A stretch of DNA of 64,000 bases, from positions 1,700,605 to 1,764,604 of the forward strand of contig QANY01008720.1 of assembly GCA_003255025.1 (NCBI GenBank), read 5' to 3'. The position numbers and the translations under genes are program-made. Numbering within the stretch: position 1 is the stretch's first letter; each line of letters begins with the position of its first letter. Source of the DNA: Datisca glomerata (Eukaryota; Streptophyta; Magnoliopsida; Cucurbitales; Datiscaceae). Of this stretch, positions 23,808-34,099 are shown piece after piece. The notes below the pieces were generated by a model, which ran no database searches, had not been told where the DNA came from, and saw nothing but the letters and a program-made list of their open reading frames with translations.

Positions 23808-23955
23808 TATGTAGCATAGACATTGAGCTCAACTTAAGAAATCAATCTATAATATGAAATTATGCTTAGACATAAGTTAATTAAGCTTGAGATTGATAAC
23901 AACAAGGACAATAGTTCATTGTGATTTAGAGTTAAGGTTAATGCTACTGAGATAT
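23808..23955. repeat. Partial spacer S5, end of telomere-like array
   Basis: Matches the first 150 bp or so of the other spacers (TGTAGCATAGACATTGAGCT to GGTTAATGCTACTGAGAT) and then diverges. This marks the right limit of the array. Confidence 0.65.
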
Positions 23956-25376
23956 TCCGACGATCATGTAGCCTGGTTGCTAGACAAGATGCGAGAACTT
24001 ATTGTATGCGCTATTATAGGTGAGCTAATAAGATCTTGAGCTACGCGCGAAGAATATTTTGATATTTGCAACTGAGCTAAGATCCTTATAATGATCCAAT
24101 ATAACTTATAATAGGCATGCACTCTTTTTATGAAGAGAAAACTATTATAGCATGTGTTCATACCACATGTGTTTTTTCTGACTAAATAAAGAAAGTGTGA
24201 GATAAAATCCATGCTCTTACATTGTATGAATCCTTTGAGGTATTTACAACCTCATATTTGTGCCCTATGTGACTTTCGACTATATAATGAAGTGACAAAT
24301 TTTTTCCTACTTTAGCATGTTACCTATGGTTATGGTAATTTGACCAAATAGAGCATGTCTATGAAAGCAATTTATTTAGAGCTAAACTATATTGTAGGAA
24401 AGGAAGATGGTTTTTTTGTCTACATCTATAGTGTTTTCACCGGTCGACCAATTATGTCACCTTGTAATAGCTAGTACATGATTGTGAATACATGCTTTGA
24501 TGAAATCAAGCATTGCTCTTTGAGGGATTAGAGATGTTTGGACAGATGTAATAAATACATATGGGGTATAGCGAGATAAGTAAATATATATTCTTTAGTT
24601 TTGGAGCTGTTATATTATCCCTAACAGGTTCATAGCAACCAACTCTTATACGTGCTCACGGGTCACATGAGCCATTTGCCTGTATGAATTTATTGTATGC
24701 GAATGTGTTAATCATCTGTGATTAAATTCGTTCAATCCCATCATGTGCGAGTGAGAGATGTTGGAAAGTTTGGGTCTAGGCACCGCACCCACGATGGATC
24801 GAGCTGAATCAATTGTGAAAAAAAATGATTGGTAGTTCTTCATGTGAAAAGGTACCGATGGAAGTTGAGAAGAATAACTTCCATTAGAGAAAATCACTTA
24901 CTTGACATTTTAGAGAAAAGATCTACAAAAATTTGGACTTTTAGAGATCTAATAGAGAAAATCATTCATCCAACATCAAAATCATTTTCACGTACAAAAT
25001 CAATGGCTCTTGGATTGTGGAACAAGTGGTTAGTTTGTTTACGTGATTTTCTACACGATCTGACACGCAATTCATTATTTCGATCCATTCTGTTACGTAA
25101 TTAACTAAGTCTACTTGACTCTATATTTCAAAACATTACTGCAGGAGAGATATTCTAAAAAACAGTTCGATACAAAATGATAAAAACCTTAACCCCTTTA
25201 ATTTTTATATGACTTTTCAATATTCAATACGAAAATGAGCAACTCTGAGTTGAAATTAAAAAGTATAATTATGTTTTTAAATTATGTAATAACAAAGAAT
25301 TATGAGGAAATGTCTTTTGTATTTTTAATATTTTAAGGTAAAGGAGAAGTCTACTGTCACACGTTCACGTCAAAGA
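23956..25376. other. Unassigned AT-rich DNA
   Basis: No transposon domain, RNA gene or convincing open frame was seen. The open stretches 23964-24212 (-), 24712-24897 (-) and 24829-25104 (+) show no family motif and no codon bias obvious by eye. Some of this could be a very old retrotransposon LTR or leader. Confidence 0.35.
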
Positions 25377-25384
25377 ATAAATAG

Positions 25385-26016
25385 TAGGGGTGTAAGAAAA
25401 ATCGATGAAACCGACGGAACCGGACCAAACCAATGTGGTTCGGTTGGTCTCAACGTTTTAGACGGTTTGGTTCGGTCCCTGATATGTGATAAGTCGACGG
25501 TTCGGTTCGGTCTGCGGTTTTTATGAAGAAACCGCACCGAACCGCATATTCAATATATAAAGAGATTTTCACAATACCCTAACCCTAATCCATAAACATT
25601 CTCACCACTTCCTTACTCTCTCTCTCTCAGACTCGTTTGTATTTTTTTTAGTTTGTATTTTATTTTTTTGCCTTATGAATTTTTTGATGGTTATAAAGAT
25701 TTTATTGTTTTCTGATTGTATTTATAATCTATTAATAAAACTTTAGATTAGAATGATCTCGATTCTTTCTTCTCTGATTTCACATGAAAATTTACGTTTT
25801 CAAGAAATTGTTCAAACTAAGACTTGTTTGTTTTCAATAGAACTTATTTTGTTTATTTTATCGGTTTGGTGCGGTTTAACAAAAAATTTGACAGTTCGGT
25901 TCGGCGCGGTTTCTTCAAACCGGTTCTGTTCGATTCCTATTTTTGATATACCACATTTACGGTTCGACTCGTTAAAATATCTTAAACCATACCGAACCAA
26001 ACTGCTTACCCTCCTA
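25385..26016. mobile_element. Non-autonomous hAT element 1
   Basis: A 632-bp element with terminal inverted repeats TAGGGGTGTAAG and CTTACCCTCCTA, flanked by a perfect 8-bp target duplication ATAAATAG (25377-25384 and 26017-26024). An 8-bp duplication with TAGGGGTG ends is the hAT signature. Subterminal regions are full of GGTTCGGTT and its complement CCGAACC. No transposase is encoded; the open frames on both strands at 25753-26031 come from these repeats. Confidence 0.85.
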
Positions 26017-26024
26017 ATAAATAG

Positions 26025-26610
26025 ACAATGAAAACTTGTCTCTTAAATTAAAAATTCCTATAAAGAAAATTCATTTTTATATGAATTAAGATAAAACTGG
26101 TGCATGAAATGTATGGTCCGAGGCAGCCAGCTACGCAGCCAGCTTCTAGTGCCAAGGTCGTAATTCACACGTGGGAAAGAGCTATCTAATCAAGTCTCCT
26201 TCCAACCAACAGATGCCACGTGTGAATAAGAGCCTTCCCTTCACGTGCTTGCCGTAATAAGAGAATGGGAGATCCAATGGACCCCACACAAGAGCTTGAG
26301 ATTTTCGAGGAGCAAATTTACCAAAAGCCCAAAACAACGCTGGGAAAAGAAGCGGTATTGCAATCCTTCTGGGTAAAAGCTGAGAACTTGATTTAGATTT
26401 CCAAAATGCAAAATTTTAAGTAGTCTATTTAAAAAAATGTCTTTAAGCGTTTGTAAATTGCAAAAGAATGAGTAACTATTTTTTCTGCATGTAAAGAATG
26501 TCATGAACGATCTTTAACTGACATTTGAAATTTTTTTTTTTTGCTTTAGATCATGTACATTATATAACTTACGCACATGAATTACTAATAATCAATTAAG
26601 GAATGTTAAC
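26025..26610. other. Unassigned DNA with three ACGTG boxes
   Basis: At 26167-26174, 26216-26222 and 26242-26248 the sequence has CACGTGG, CCACGTGT and CACGTGC within 85 bp, beside CCAATGGACCCCAC. This looks like a fragment of a plant promoter with G-box/ABRE motifs. No gene start follows on either strand before the next hAT element. The 26241-26504 (-) frame is not supported. Confidence 0.35.
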
Positions 26611-26618
26611 ACTACAAG

Positions 26619-27177
26619 TAGGAGTATGCATATCTTTTCTGAACCGATCAAACCGAATCGAACCAAATCAAATAGGTTCATTCAGTTCTTTTAATATATC
26701 AATATTAATTGGTTTGGTTATTTTTAATAACTGCATTTTCAGTTCGGTAATTTTCCCCAATAATTCTGTAATCGGTTCGAACCAATTACAACTGTTTTCT
26801 AATATATATTTTATATTATTAATTACTGTTATTGAATTGAAGTAAGTAAAAATAAAACTAAAACTAAAACTAATTAACCAAATGCCCAAACAAAAACTCC
26901 AACACTCACTTCACACCTCCATTTTCTTTTCTCTCCCTCTCGACAACCATCGTCTCCCTCAGTCCCTCGTCAAAAAATTCTTGCTGTTTTAAGAAGTTTT
27001 ACAGGTGCAGCCAAACCGATTACAAGTAACCAAACCGAATGATTACTTTGATTATATTCGATTCGGTTCGGAGTTTACACCGGTTCGGCTCGATTCGATT
27101 ATATAGATAACCGGTGAATTTGGTTCGATTACAAAAATGCCTTACTAACCGATCAAAAAGAACCGTGCACACCCCTA
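26619..27177. mobile_element. Non-autonomous hAT element 2
   Basis: A 559-bp element with inverted ends TAGGAGTATGCA and TGCACACCCCTA, flanked by ACTACAAG (26611-26618) and CCTACAAG (27178-27185), an 8-bp duplication with one mismatch. Subterminal GAACCGA/TCGGTTC repeats resemble those of element 1 at 25385, but the interior differs. The family is the same broad type, with no transposase. Confidence 0.8.
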
Positions 27178-27185
27178 CCTACAAG

Positions 27186-28780
27186 AAGGGTCACACTTTA
27201 ATGCAGGGGGTATTTTTTCCGGCATTATACCAAAGATTTTGTTGAATTCTCAAACAAACTTGTTGAACCTCTTTTACACATTTATTGAATCCTAAAAATA
27301 ATTGTTGAACTCCAGAAGACACTAGATGAACTTCTAAACATATTTGTTGACTCTCTCCAACATATTGTTGAACTTTACGACATCAATGTTAGGAAACAAC
27401 TCTGAGATTGCTAGGCATCGTGCTTTCCACCATGCTACGAGTTGACATTATATGTGATCTAATTTCCTTAGACGTGATAAATGGATTATAAGAAAAAACT
27501 ATAAATTGTAAGGGAAAATCATAAATTACAAGGTGTACATGGATACTCTCACACGACCGCTTCGTAGAAGCAAACACCACGATGCTATGTAGTATATTGA
27601 TTATAGGTAGGTATGGGGTCCTTTGTGTTTAATTTGGAGCGTGCGTAGCTGTTTTGTCCAATGATCTTTCACAAAGAAATATGTATCAAAACATGTCTCA
27701 CCCTCTCACGCAGATAAAATGTGTTTTTTAAACGATTTGGCATAACAAATTATATGATGTTTTCAATTATAAGAAGTATATATATATATATATATAATAT
27801 CAAAATAGGGCTGATCTGCTCAGTGAATGGGAAGAAAAACATAAAGGTTGACAATAAGAAATGTTTAGTGATATGTAATAGGAAACCCTATTCAGTGAGC
27901 TGTGTATGGATGGGGTGCATGTGGGTTCTCAGAAGCCAGCTCTCTCTCTCTCCATAGTAATAAAATAAAAACAGGATAAGGGGGAAAACTAGGATCCAAA
28001 GAGACAATTGTATTGGCAACTTCTGCTGTCTTCTTCTCTCTTACTACCCTTTGCTTGCATGTAATGCCAACATCTTTTATATGCCTAGTTTCATGCCCTT
28101 TTCAACATCTTTTATATGCTCATACTACTTAGTCAGAATATCATAATGTCATTTTTTCATGCATTAATTTAAGTAGTGAGAGAAACACCAATTAGGACTC
28201 AAGATATAATTAATCAGGGTTTTAGCATTTTTTTAATGTAATTAATTTGATTATTAGAAAATTTACTGTTAGTAGTTCTCTATTCTTTTGATGGCCATGT
28301 CAGTATTCACCAAGAAAAGGAGTACTATAGTAAAAAGGGAAAATTGTATTTTATGATTCAAACTATGATTAACAGAAATCTTTTAGAAAGAGTGATTTTT
28401 TTTTTCTGTTGGTAATTAAAGATGCTTTCAGTTTCACTCTCTTCTCTCTATGCAATTTCTTACAGAAACTTTACAGTGCGCATGGAATGGCACAAGCAAC
28501 CAAAAGGCAGGTCAGAGCTTTCCCCACTAAAGGAGATTACCACAATAAAATTAAATGATTAATTACCAATTCAATTAGTATTCTAAATACATCTCTTATG
28601 TGTGGAATCTCGTTTGTGATGAACCTAATTTCTAAACCCTTTTGAGTGTTGATTTCTCTACATAGATGAACTGATATATACAAGAATTTCATTGTTTCTT
28701 AAACAACAATGATTCTATTCATTTTAACTTGTCGCCTGTAACACAAGTTTCTTAATATTACTTTTATTTATTTATTTATT
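27186..28780. other. Unassigned intergenic DNA
   Basis: No gene or element recognised. At 27240-27380 a loosely repeated TTGTTGAAC phrase recurs about every 30 bp. A (TA) microsatellite lies at about 27777-27797 and a (CT) run at about 27940-27951. The short frames at 27389-27580 (-) and 27721-27957 (+) have no family motif. Confidence 0.4.
27777..27797. repeat. TA dinucleotide microsatellite
   Basis: About ten TA units in a row inside intergenic DNA. It is simple sequence and likely polymorphic. Confidence 0.8.
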
Positions 28781-28785
28781 ATAAC

Positions 28786-29179
28786 AGTTGGATTTATTAA
28801 ACAGTTGATTTTATTTTCTATTGATTATTGACTAGAGAATTCATATTGAAAAAAATACAAAGATTGAGCCATCGCTCACATAAGGAGAAAAAACAAAAGA
28901 ACCGGTGCTACAACTGTACAACAAAGGAATAATTACAGTTAGAGGAAAGAGAAAAAGGGAATCTAGTTTGTTTAGCTAATGACTGGGAGCATGATTAAAT
29001 GCAGAGGTGTCACAACACATGGAGCAAAGAGTAAGAAGAGTTCTGTGACATTCTAGCAAGGCAGGAGAAAAAAAGGAGAAGGTCTCGTGCATGGATTACA
29101 TGGGAAGATCGGGCTGCCATTGGCTTCTGTTCGTCCCTGTTTTGGTGATGAACCAGTGGCTATTAGAGTACTGTTAATA
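28786..29179 (-). repeat. Left (3') LTR of copia element C
   Basis: 394 bp, from AGTTGGATTTATTAAAC to GAGTACTGTTAATA. It aligns with 33497-34094 except for a block of about 200 bp present only in the right LTR. Confidence 0.85.
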
Positions 29180-29189
29180 CCCCCCCGCA

Positions 29190-30603
29190 AGCAAGAAGGG
29201 GTTGAAAACACATTGAGCTTGTCACGAAGCAGAGCAAACTGACAAGGAGGGAGAACTTTGGTGATGATGTCTACTGTTTGTGATTTGGTTGGTATGTATC
29301 TTACTTCAAGAGTTTTGGAGAGGACCGTTTCCCATATGAAATGTACATCTACTTCAATATGTTTGGTCTTGGAATGGAAGATATGATTTGAAATAAGGAT
29401 CCCTGCATTTTGATTGTCACATCAAATAATTGGTGCTTGTGGTAAATGAATGTTGAGTTCTTTGAGAAGAGAGATGAGCCACATTGCTTCAGTTACTGCT
29501 AGAGCCAGGGCGCGATATTCAGACTGAGCACTTGAGCGAGCAACAACTGTTTACTTTCTGGAGCTCTAAGTTAACAGATTTCCACCAAAAAAGAAATAGT
29601 GCCCCTTTGTTGATTTGCGATCATCGATAGAGTTGGCCCAGTTAGCATCTGAATATCCCTCAATTGCAAGTCTGGAAGAAGGTTTGAAGAGAAGACCAAG
29701 CTAAGTTGTACCTTTAAGATATCAAAGCACCCGTTTGTAAGCTATCTAGTGAGATTGTTTTGGAGAAGACATAAACTGACTTAATTTGTTAACTGCAAAG
29801 GATATGTCAGGTCTTGTCATTGTTAGATATCGTAGAGCACCAATGACACTACAATAGAGAGTAGAGTCTGAAAAAGCAATGCCAATGGAGCTCAACTTGT
29901 GTGAGAGACACATTAGAGTAGAAAAGGGATTGGCAGTAGACATGTTTATCCTTTCCAAGAGGTTCATAACATATTTGGTTTGGGTGAGATAAAAACCAGA
30001 ATCATCTCGTGTAGCTTCAAAGCCCAGAGAGTAACTGAGAGATCCAAGGGCCTTCAAGGCAAACTTGTGATGTAGTGCCTGAATCAAATGTTGAATGGAA
30101 GTAGGACTACTTCTAGTGATCATGATGTCGTCAACATATATTAGTATCAAGGTGATGGCATTGTCTTGGAGCTTGAAAAATAAAATGCTATCTGAAACTG
30201 AGTTAGTGAAGCCCCACTATTTTAGTGTATGTTTCAGATTGTCAAACCATGCCCGATGTGCTTATCTCAACCCGTATAAAGATTTGTGAAGGAGGAAAAC
30301 ATGGGAAGACTTACATGGATCAATGAAGCCACGTGGTTGAGACATGTAAACAACCTTATTTAGCTTGCCATTGAGGAATGCATTATTGATATCTATTTGT
30401 TGGATGTCCCACCCTTTGGTGACAACAATGGTTAGAATAACTCTAATAGTGCAAGGCTTGATAACATGGCTATATGTATCAAAGTAGTCGATGCTAGGAT
30501 TTTGTTGAAAACTTTTGGCAACCAATTGAGCCTTGTGCTTGTGAACCGAACCATTAGGATTGTATTTGACTCGAAATACCCATTTGTTGGAGATAATGTT
30601 CAT
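29190..30603 (-). pseudogene. Copia C reverse transcriptase-RNase H
   Basis: RT starts at 30603 with NIISNKWVFRVKYNPNGSVH, then KAQLVAKSFQQNPSIDYFDT, DIQQIDINNAFLNGKL and HKSLYGLR at 30262. After a frame break, 30150-29746 has LIYVDDIMITRSSPTS (the YVDD catalytic site), LGFEATRDDSGFYLTQTKYV and RPDISFAVNKLSQFMSSPKQ. RNase H follows to about 29190: AIEGYSDANWANSIDDRKST, YRALALAVTEAMWL, CDNQNAGILISNHIFHSKTK HIEVDVHF. The chain is complete in domains but has several frameshifts and stops. Confidence 0.85.
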
Positions 30604-31800
30604 GTTAAGCTAAGGCCTCCTTGACAGACTAAGGTTTTGGGTAGTGAGTTGTGCGCTTGGCTATGGAGATTTTTGGTTTGAATATCCACTTTTAGACCTG
30701 GTAACCATATGGTGAAAAAATGTCGGTTGAGGTGGGGGAAGAGGAGGTTGAGGTGAGATATTTGTTGGTTGTGAGGAAGCAGGGGAAGTGCTTGGGAGAT
30801 ATTGAAGAAAGGGAACAGTATGTGCGACAATAGGATAATCTGGTGAGTTATAATGAAAATAGATAGGAGAAGTATGAAGATTACCTGAATTTGAAACAAT
30901 GTTTTCAGTAGGGGCAAGAATTGAGGGAGGATCTTCTCTGCAGAGCTTGTTAGAGTTGGAATAATTGGAGTAGGGGAGCTATGTGATAACATGTTGGAAG
31001 GTAAAACAACAATAGTATGAGAAACATGTGAAGATTTTACAGGTAAAAGAGATTGGAAAGGAAAATCATGCTCATTAAATACAACACTTTTAGAGATATA
31101 CACTTTATTTGTTTTAGGATCTAGGCATTTGTAACCATTGTGAGAATCACTATAACCTAGGAACACACACTTAGTGGTATGAAAATTGAACTTTTGTTTG
31201 AAGTAAGGCCTAAGGAAGGGGAAACAGGCACAACCAAAGACTCTAAGGATGACATAGTCTGGTCTATGATGAAATAGAATATCAAAAGGGGACTTGTGAT
31301 TGAGAAAAGGTGTTGAAAGTATGTTGATTAAGTAGGTGGATGTATAAAAGGCTTCCCACGAGAAGCTGATGGGAAGATTAGAATGAGACAAAAGAGTAAG
31401 GTCTTTTTCATTGATGTCTCTATGCTTACTCTCAACACTGCCATTTGTTGGTGTTGGCGAGGACAAGGGTGTCTAAAGATGATTCCTAAGTCCCTTAAAA
31501 TATGTGATAAGCTTTAAAATTCCCCCCAATCAGTTTGAAGACATTTTACTTTGTATTGAAATTGTCTCTCAGTGTAGGTAAGAAAATGAACAAAAATGGA
31601 TTTCACATCAGATTTGAGTTTAAGGGAAAAATCCAAGTAAACTTGTTGTAATTGTCCACAAAGATTACATAATACCTAAAGCCACTTGTGCCAATTATTG
31701 GGGTAGGACACCAAACATCAGATTGTATGAGTTCAAAGGGTTCTTTAGACTTAGTCTGAAAGGAGGGAAAATAGTTTTGATGCAAATTTCCTATAGGACA
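30600..31800 (-). pseudogene. Copia C integrase and C-terminal linker
   Basis: 31785-31603 holds the start of the integrase core (SKEPFELIQSDVWCPTPIIG, then FRYYVIFVDNYNKFTWIFPL). 31466-30600 continues with SPTPTNGSVESKHRDINEKD (usual TPQQNGVAERKHRHL), the WEAFYTSTYLIN motif, a KSPFDILFHHRPDY-like motif, LRVFGCACFPFLRPY and KCVFLGYSDSHNGYKCLDP, then a divergent hydrophobic linker. The start at 31466 is arbitrary, because the true frame enters from upstream through a break. Confidence 0.8.
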
Positions 31801-33451
31801 CTCATTGCAAAATTCAAACTATTTTTTATTGAACTTATGATTTACATGCTTAGAGAAACTATGCAATACTGAAAGAAAAAGGTGGCCTAGCCTATAATGC
31901 CATAAGTTAACATCATTAATATTCCTAGATTGAGCTAAGAAATAGAAAGCTGAATGAAAGCAGATTGAGCAGGGGAAAATAGTTTTTGATGTAGTTGAGT
32001 AGTGGGGAAATGATATAGTCCATCTTTAAGCACTCCCTGTAGAATGAACTCCTTCGAATTCTTGCCCTTAACAAAGTAAAACACATAGTCAAATTCAACA
32101 ATAACTTAATTATCCAGAACTAACTTAGAGACACTAAGAAATTTTTTGGTAATAATCTTATTTGAAGTAATGACCAATATGAGAGATTTTAAGTAACTCA
32201 CTATTTCGCACAGCTAGTTTACCCTTACCCTTATATTCAGACTTGAGTGATATGTTGGACATGTCATTTGTAATATGGTTGGTGGCACCACTATCCAGGT
32301 ACCAACTCGCATCATCAATGGGAGAGGAAGATGAAGCCATGATGGCAACATGTCTGTTTGATTGAGAGTTTGAGCTGTTTTGGGAGTTGCTTTGAGAATA
32401 CTGAGGGTTTGTTGTCGGGTTAGCATGCTGGAAATCATAGTCAAAGCGACTATAGTAGTTATAGGCAGTGTGTCCCATTCTTCTACAAATCTGGCAAATA
32501 GATCTTGAGCCAGTTCTACCCCCATGACCTCTGCCATAACCTTTAAAATTAGGATTTGAACTTCTGTTGAGGGTGAAATTGGGTTGTTGAGGTCCTCTAT
32601 TGTTATTTCTAGAGAAGTTGGCTACGTTTGCTGAGGGATTAGTGATGTCAACAATATTTTGGCTATTGGACTGTTCGATGCGTAACTCTTGACTTTGAAG
32701 GAGATACTAAGCTTCTTGGATGGTTACAGACTCATATATGGAGGTTAAGTTGATGACCATTAGGTCATATTCTCTCCCAATTCCTCCCAAGATGTATAGG
32801 AGAAGGTCTTCATCAGTGATGTTCTGGATAGAAGCTAAGAGACTGTCTGCAATTGATTTCATCTTGAGAATGTAGTCATTGACACTCATCGAGCCTTTCT
32901 TGATTGTTTACAGCTGAAAGCGAAGCTGGAGAGTTTGAGCCTTGGATTGAGAGGTAAAGGTTTGTTCAAGAGTGTTCCAGACATCATATAAAGTAGTGCA
33001 ATGAACAACATAACCAAACATGGCTTCAGTTATGGAGGAAAGCAACCGACTCATTAAATGTTGGTCAGTATGTCTCTAAACAACATAATCAGGGTTTAAA
33101 ATAAATGGTGAATGATGAAGATGTGTAGCTTCAGTGTGGGAAGGGTTGGAAATAAATTCATCAGGTATTAGGAGTAAATCGAAAAGATAATTTTCAAGGT
33201 CATAGGCTATCACTATGGATAATATTGGGACTTCCAGAATACATAATCGTTCCTATCTAGATGAATTGTTACTGTTATCATGTTGTTTGGTAGAGAATTT
33301 GAAAAGGTAGGAACTGAAACAGAATTGGGGTTTGTATTGGGAACCTAATTTACAGTAGCAGGAACTTGATTCGTATTTTGAATAGCAGCTACATCAACAA
33401 TTTCATTTGCAGCTACATTTGCTGTGTTAATGGTTGCTGAGAAGTTGACAT
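31800..33451 (-). pseudogene. Copia C gag and protease
   Basis: The minus-strand start ATG is at 33451 (MSTSQQPLTQQ), followed by IHLDRNDYVFWKSQ-like gag sequence with stops. 32889-32707 has SVNDYILKMKSIADSLLASI and TDEDLLLYILGGIGREYD, the UBN2-type gag core. The zinc knuckle near 32500-32455 reads CQICRRMGHTAYNYY, where the last cysteine is replaced by tyrosine. The protease active site is WYLDSGATNHITND near 32300. Pre-integrase sequence decays after 32158. Frames 33599-33902 (+) are not part of this gene. Confidence 0.8.
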
Positions 33452-33484
33452 GCTTCGAGAGATTTTGTAGGAACAAGCTGGTTA

Positions 33485-33496
33485 GCTCTGATACCA
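33485..33496 (-). other. Primer-binding site, tRNA-iMet type, element C
   Basis: Minus-strand TGGTATCAGAGC directly abuts the right LTR at 33497, fixing the LTR edge and the minus orientation of element C. Confidence 0.9.
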
Positions 33497-34094
33497 AGTA
33501 GGATTTCTTAAATAACAAGATAAAAATGAATTTTCCTTTCTATTGATTATTGACTAGAGAATTCACATTGGAAAAATACAAAGATTGAGCCGTAGCTTTT
33601 GAAAGCAATTCGGTTGTCGCTCCTAATGGGGAAATCCTACCATTATTGGAAAAAAATTGAGCCTTGTGTTATTGTTGGTTGCCCTATGTCCCAAAACCGT
33701 GATTCTCCAACTTCTAAGAGTAATCCGGTTTCTGTGCGTAATGGAGAAATCCTGCGACTATTGGATAAAGCTTATGAACCTGGTAAAGAACATGTTGTTA
33801 ATACAAGTAGAAAGAATAAAAGAACTGTTGCTACAACTGTACAACAAAGGAATAATTATAGTTAGAGGAAAGAGAAAAAGGGAATCTAGGTTGTTGAGCT
33901 AATGATTGGGAGCATGATTAAATGCAGAGGTATCACAACACGTGGAGCAAAGAGTAAGAAGAGTCTAGTGGCATTCTAGCAAGGCAGAAGAAAAAATAAG
34001 AAGAAGGTCTCGTGTATGGGAAGCTTGAGCTGCCATTGGCCTCTGTTCATCTTGTTTTGGTGATGAACGAGTAGTTATGTGAGTACTGTTAATA
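33497..34094 (-). repeat. Right (5') LTR of copia element C
   Basis: 598 bp. It matches the left LTR at both ends (TTGATTATTGACTAGAGAAT, and GTACTGTTAATA at the end) but carries about 200 extra bp at 33596-33800. The extra block contains a repeated phrase (AATGGGGAAATCCT near 33627 and AATGGAGAAATCCT near 33742). The left LTR keeps only a short hybrid of the two, so it may have lost the block by recombination between the repeats. Confidence 0.8.
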
Positions 34095-34099
34095 ATAAC

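Larger units (their letters stand above)
19777..23955. repeat. Interstitial telomere-like higher-order repeat
   Basis: G-rich strand runs of degenerate TTTAGGG (many TTTTAGGG, TTTAAGG and TTTATGG variants) at 19777-20150, 20661-21210, 21849-21967, 22492-23035 and 23622-23808 alternate with non-telomeric spacers. Spacers come in short (20150-20660, 21967-22491) and long (21210-21848, 23035-23621) types, with a partial fifth (23808-23955). Short spacers and the TTTAGGG runs after them recur at a spacing of about 1.82 kb, and so do the long ones. The unit is thus a dimer, tandemly duplicated. It does not look like a functional telomere. Confidence 0.8.
28786..34094 (-). mobile_element. Copia element C, full-length but inactive
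   Basis: LTRs 28786-29179 and 33497-34094 are flanked by a perfect 5-bp target duplication ATAAC (28781-28785 and 34095-34099). A tRNA-iMet PBS abuts the right LTR, and a G-rich polypurine tract follows the left LTR at 29180-29192 (minus-strand TTGCGGGGGG). Gag, protease, integrase, RT and RNase H lie in copia order on the minus strand. Stops and frameshifts break the polyprotein. The element ends about 0.8 kb upstream of the bHLH start codon, transcribed in the opposite direction. Confidence 0.9.

Noticed and set aside
19777..23955. A true chromosome end
   Set aside because: The repeats are highly degenerate, interrupted by long spacers and followed by about 40 kb of other sequence, so this is interstitial.
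24712..25104. Overlapping opposite-strand frames as a host gene
   Set aside because: Neither has a motif or plausible gene structure. They overlap on both strands, as expected by chance in this composition.
25753..26031. Open frames in the first hAT element
   Set aside because: They are produced by the CGGTTCGGTT subterminal repeats. There is no transposase motif.
27900..28080. Possible microRNA precursor near CT-rich sequence
   Set aside because: I found no match to miRNA families I can recall and no convincing stem-loop by eye.
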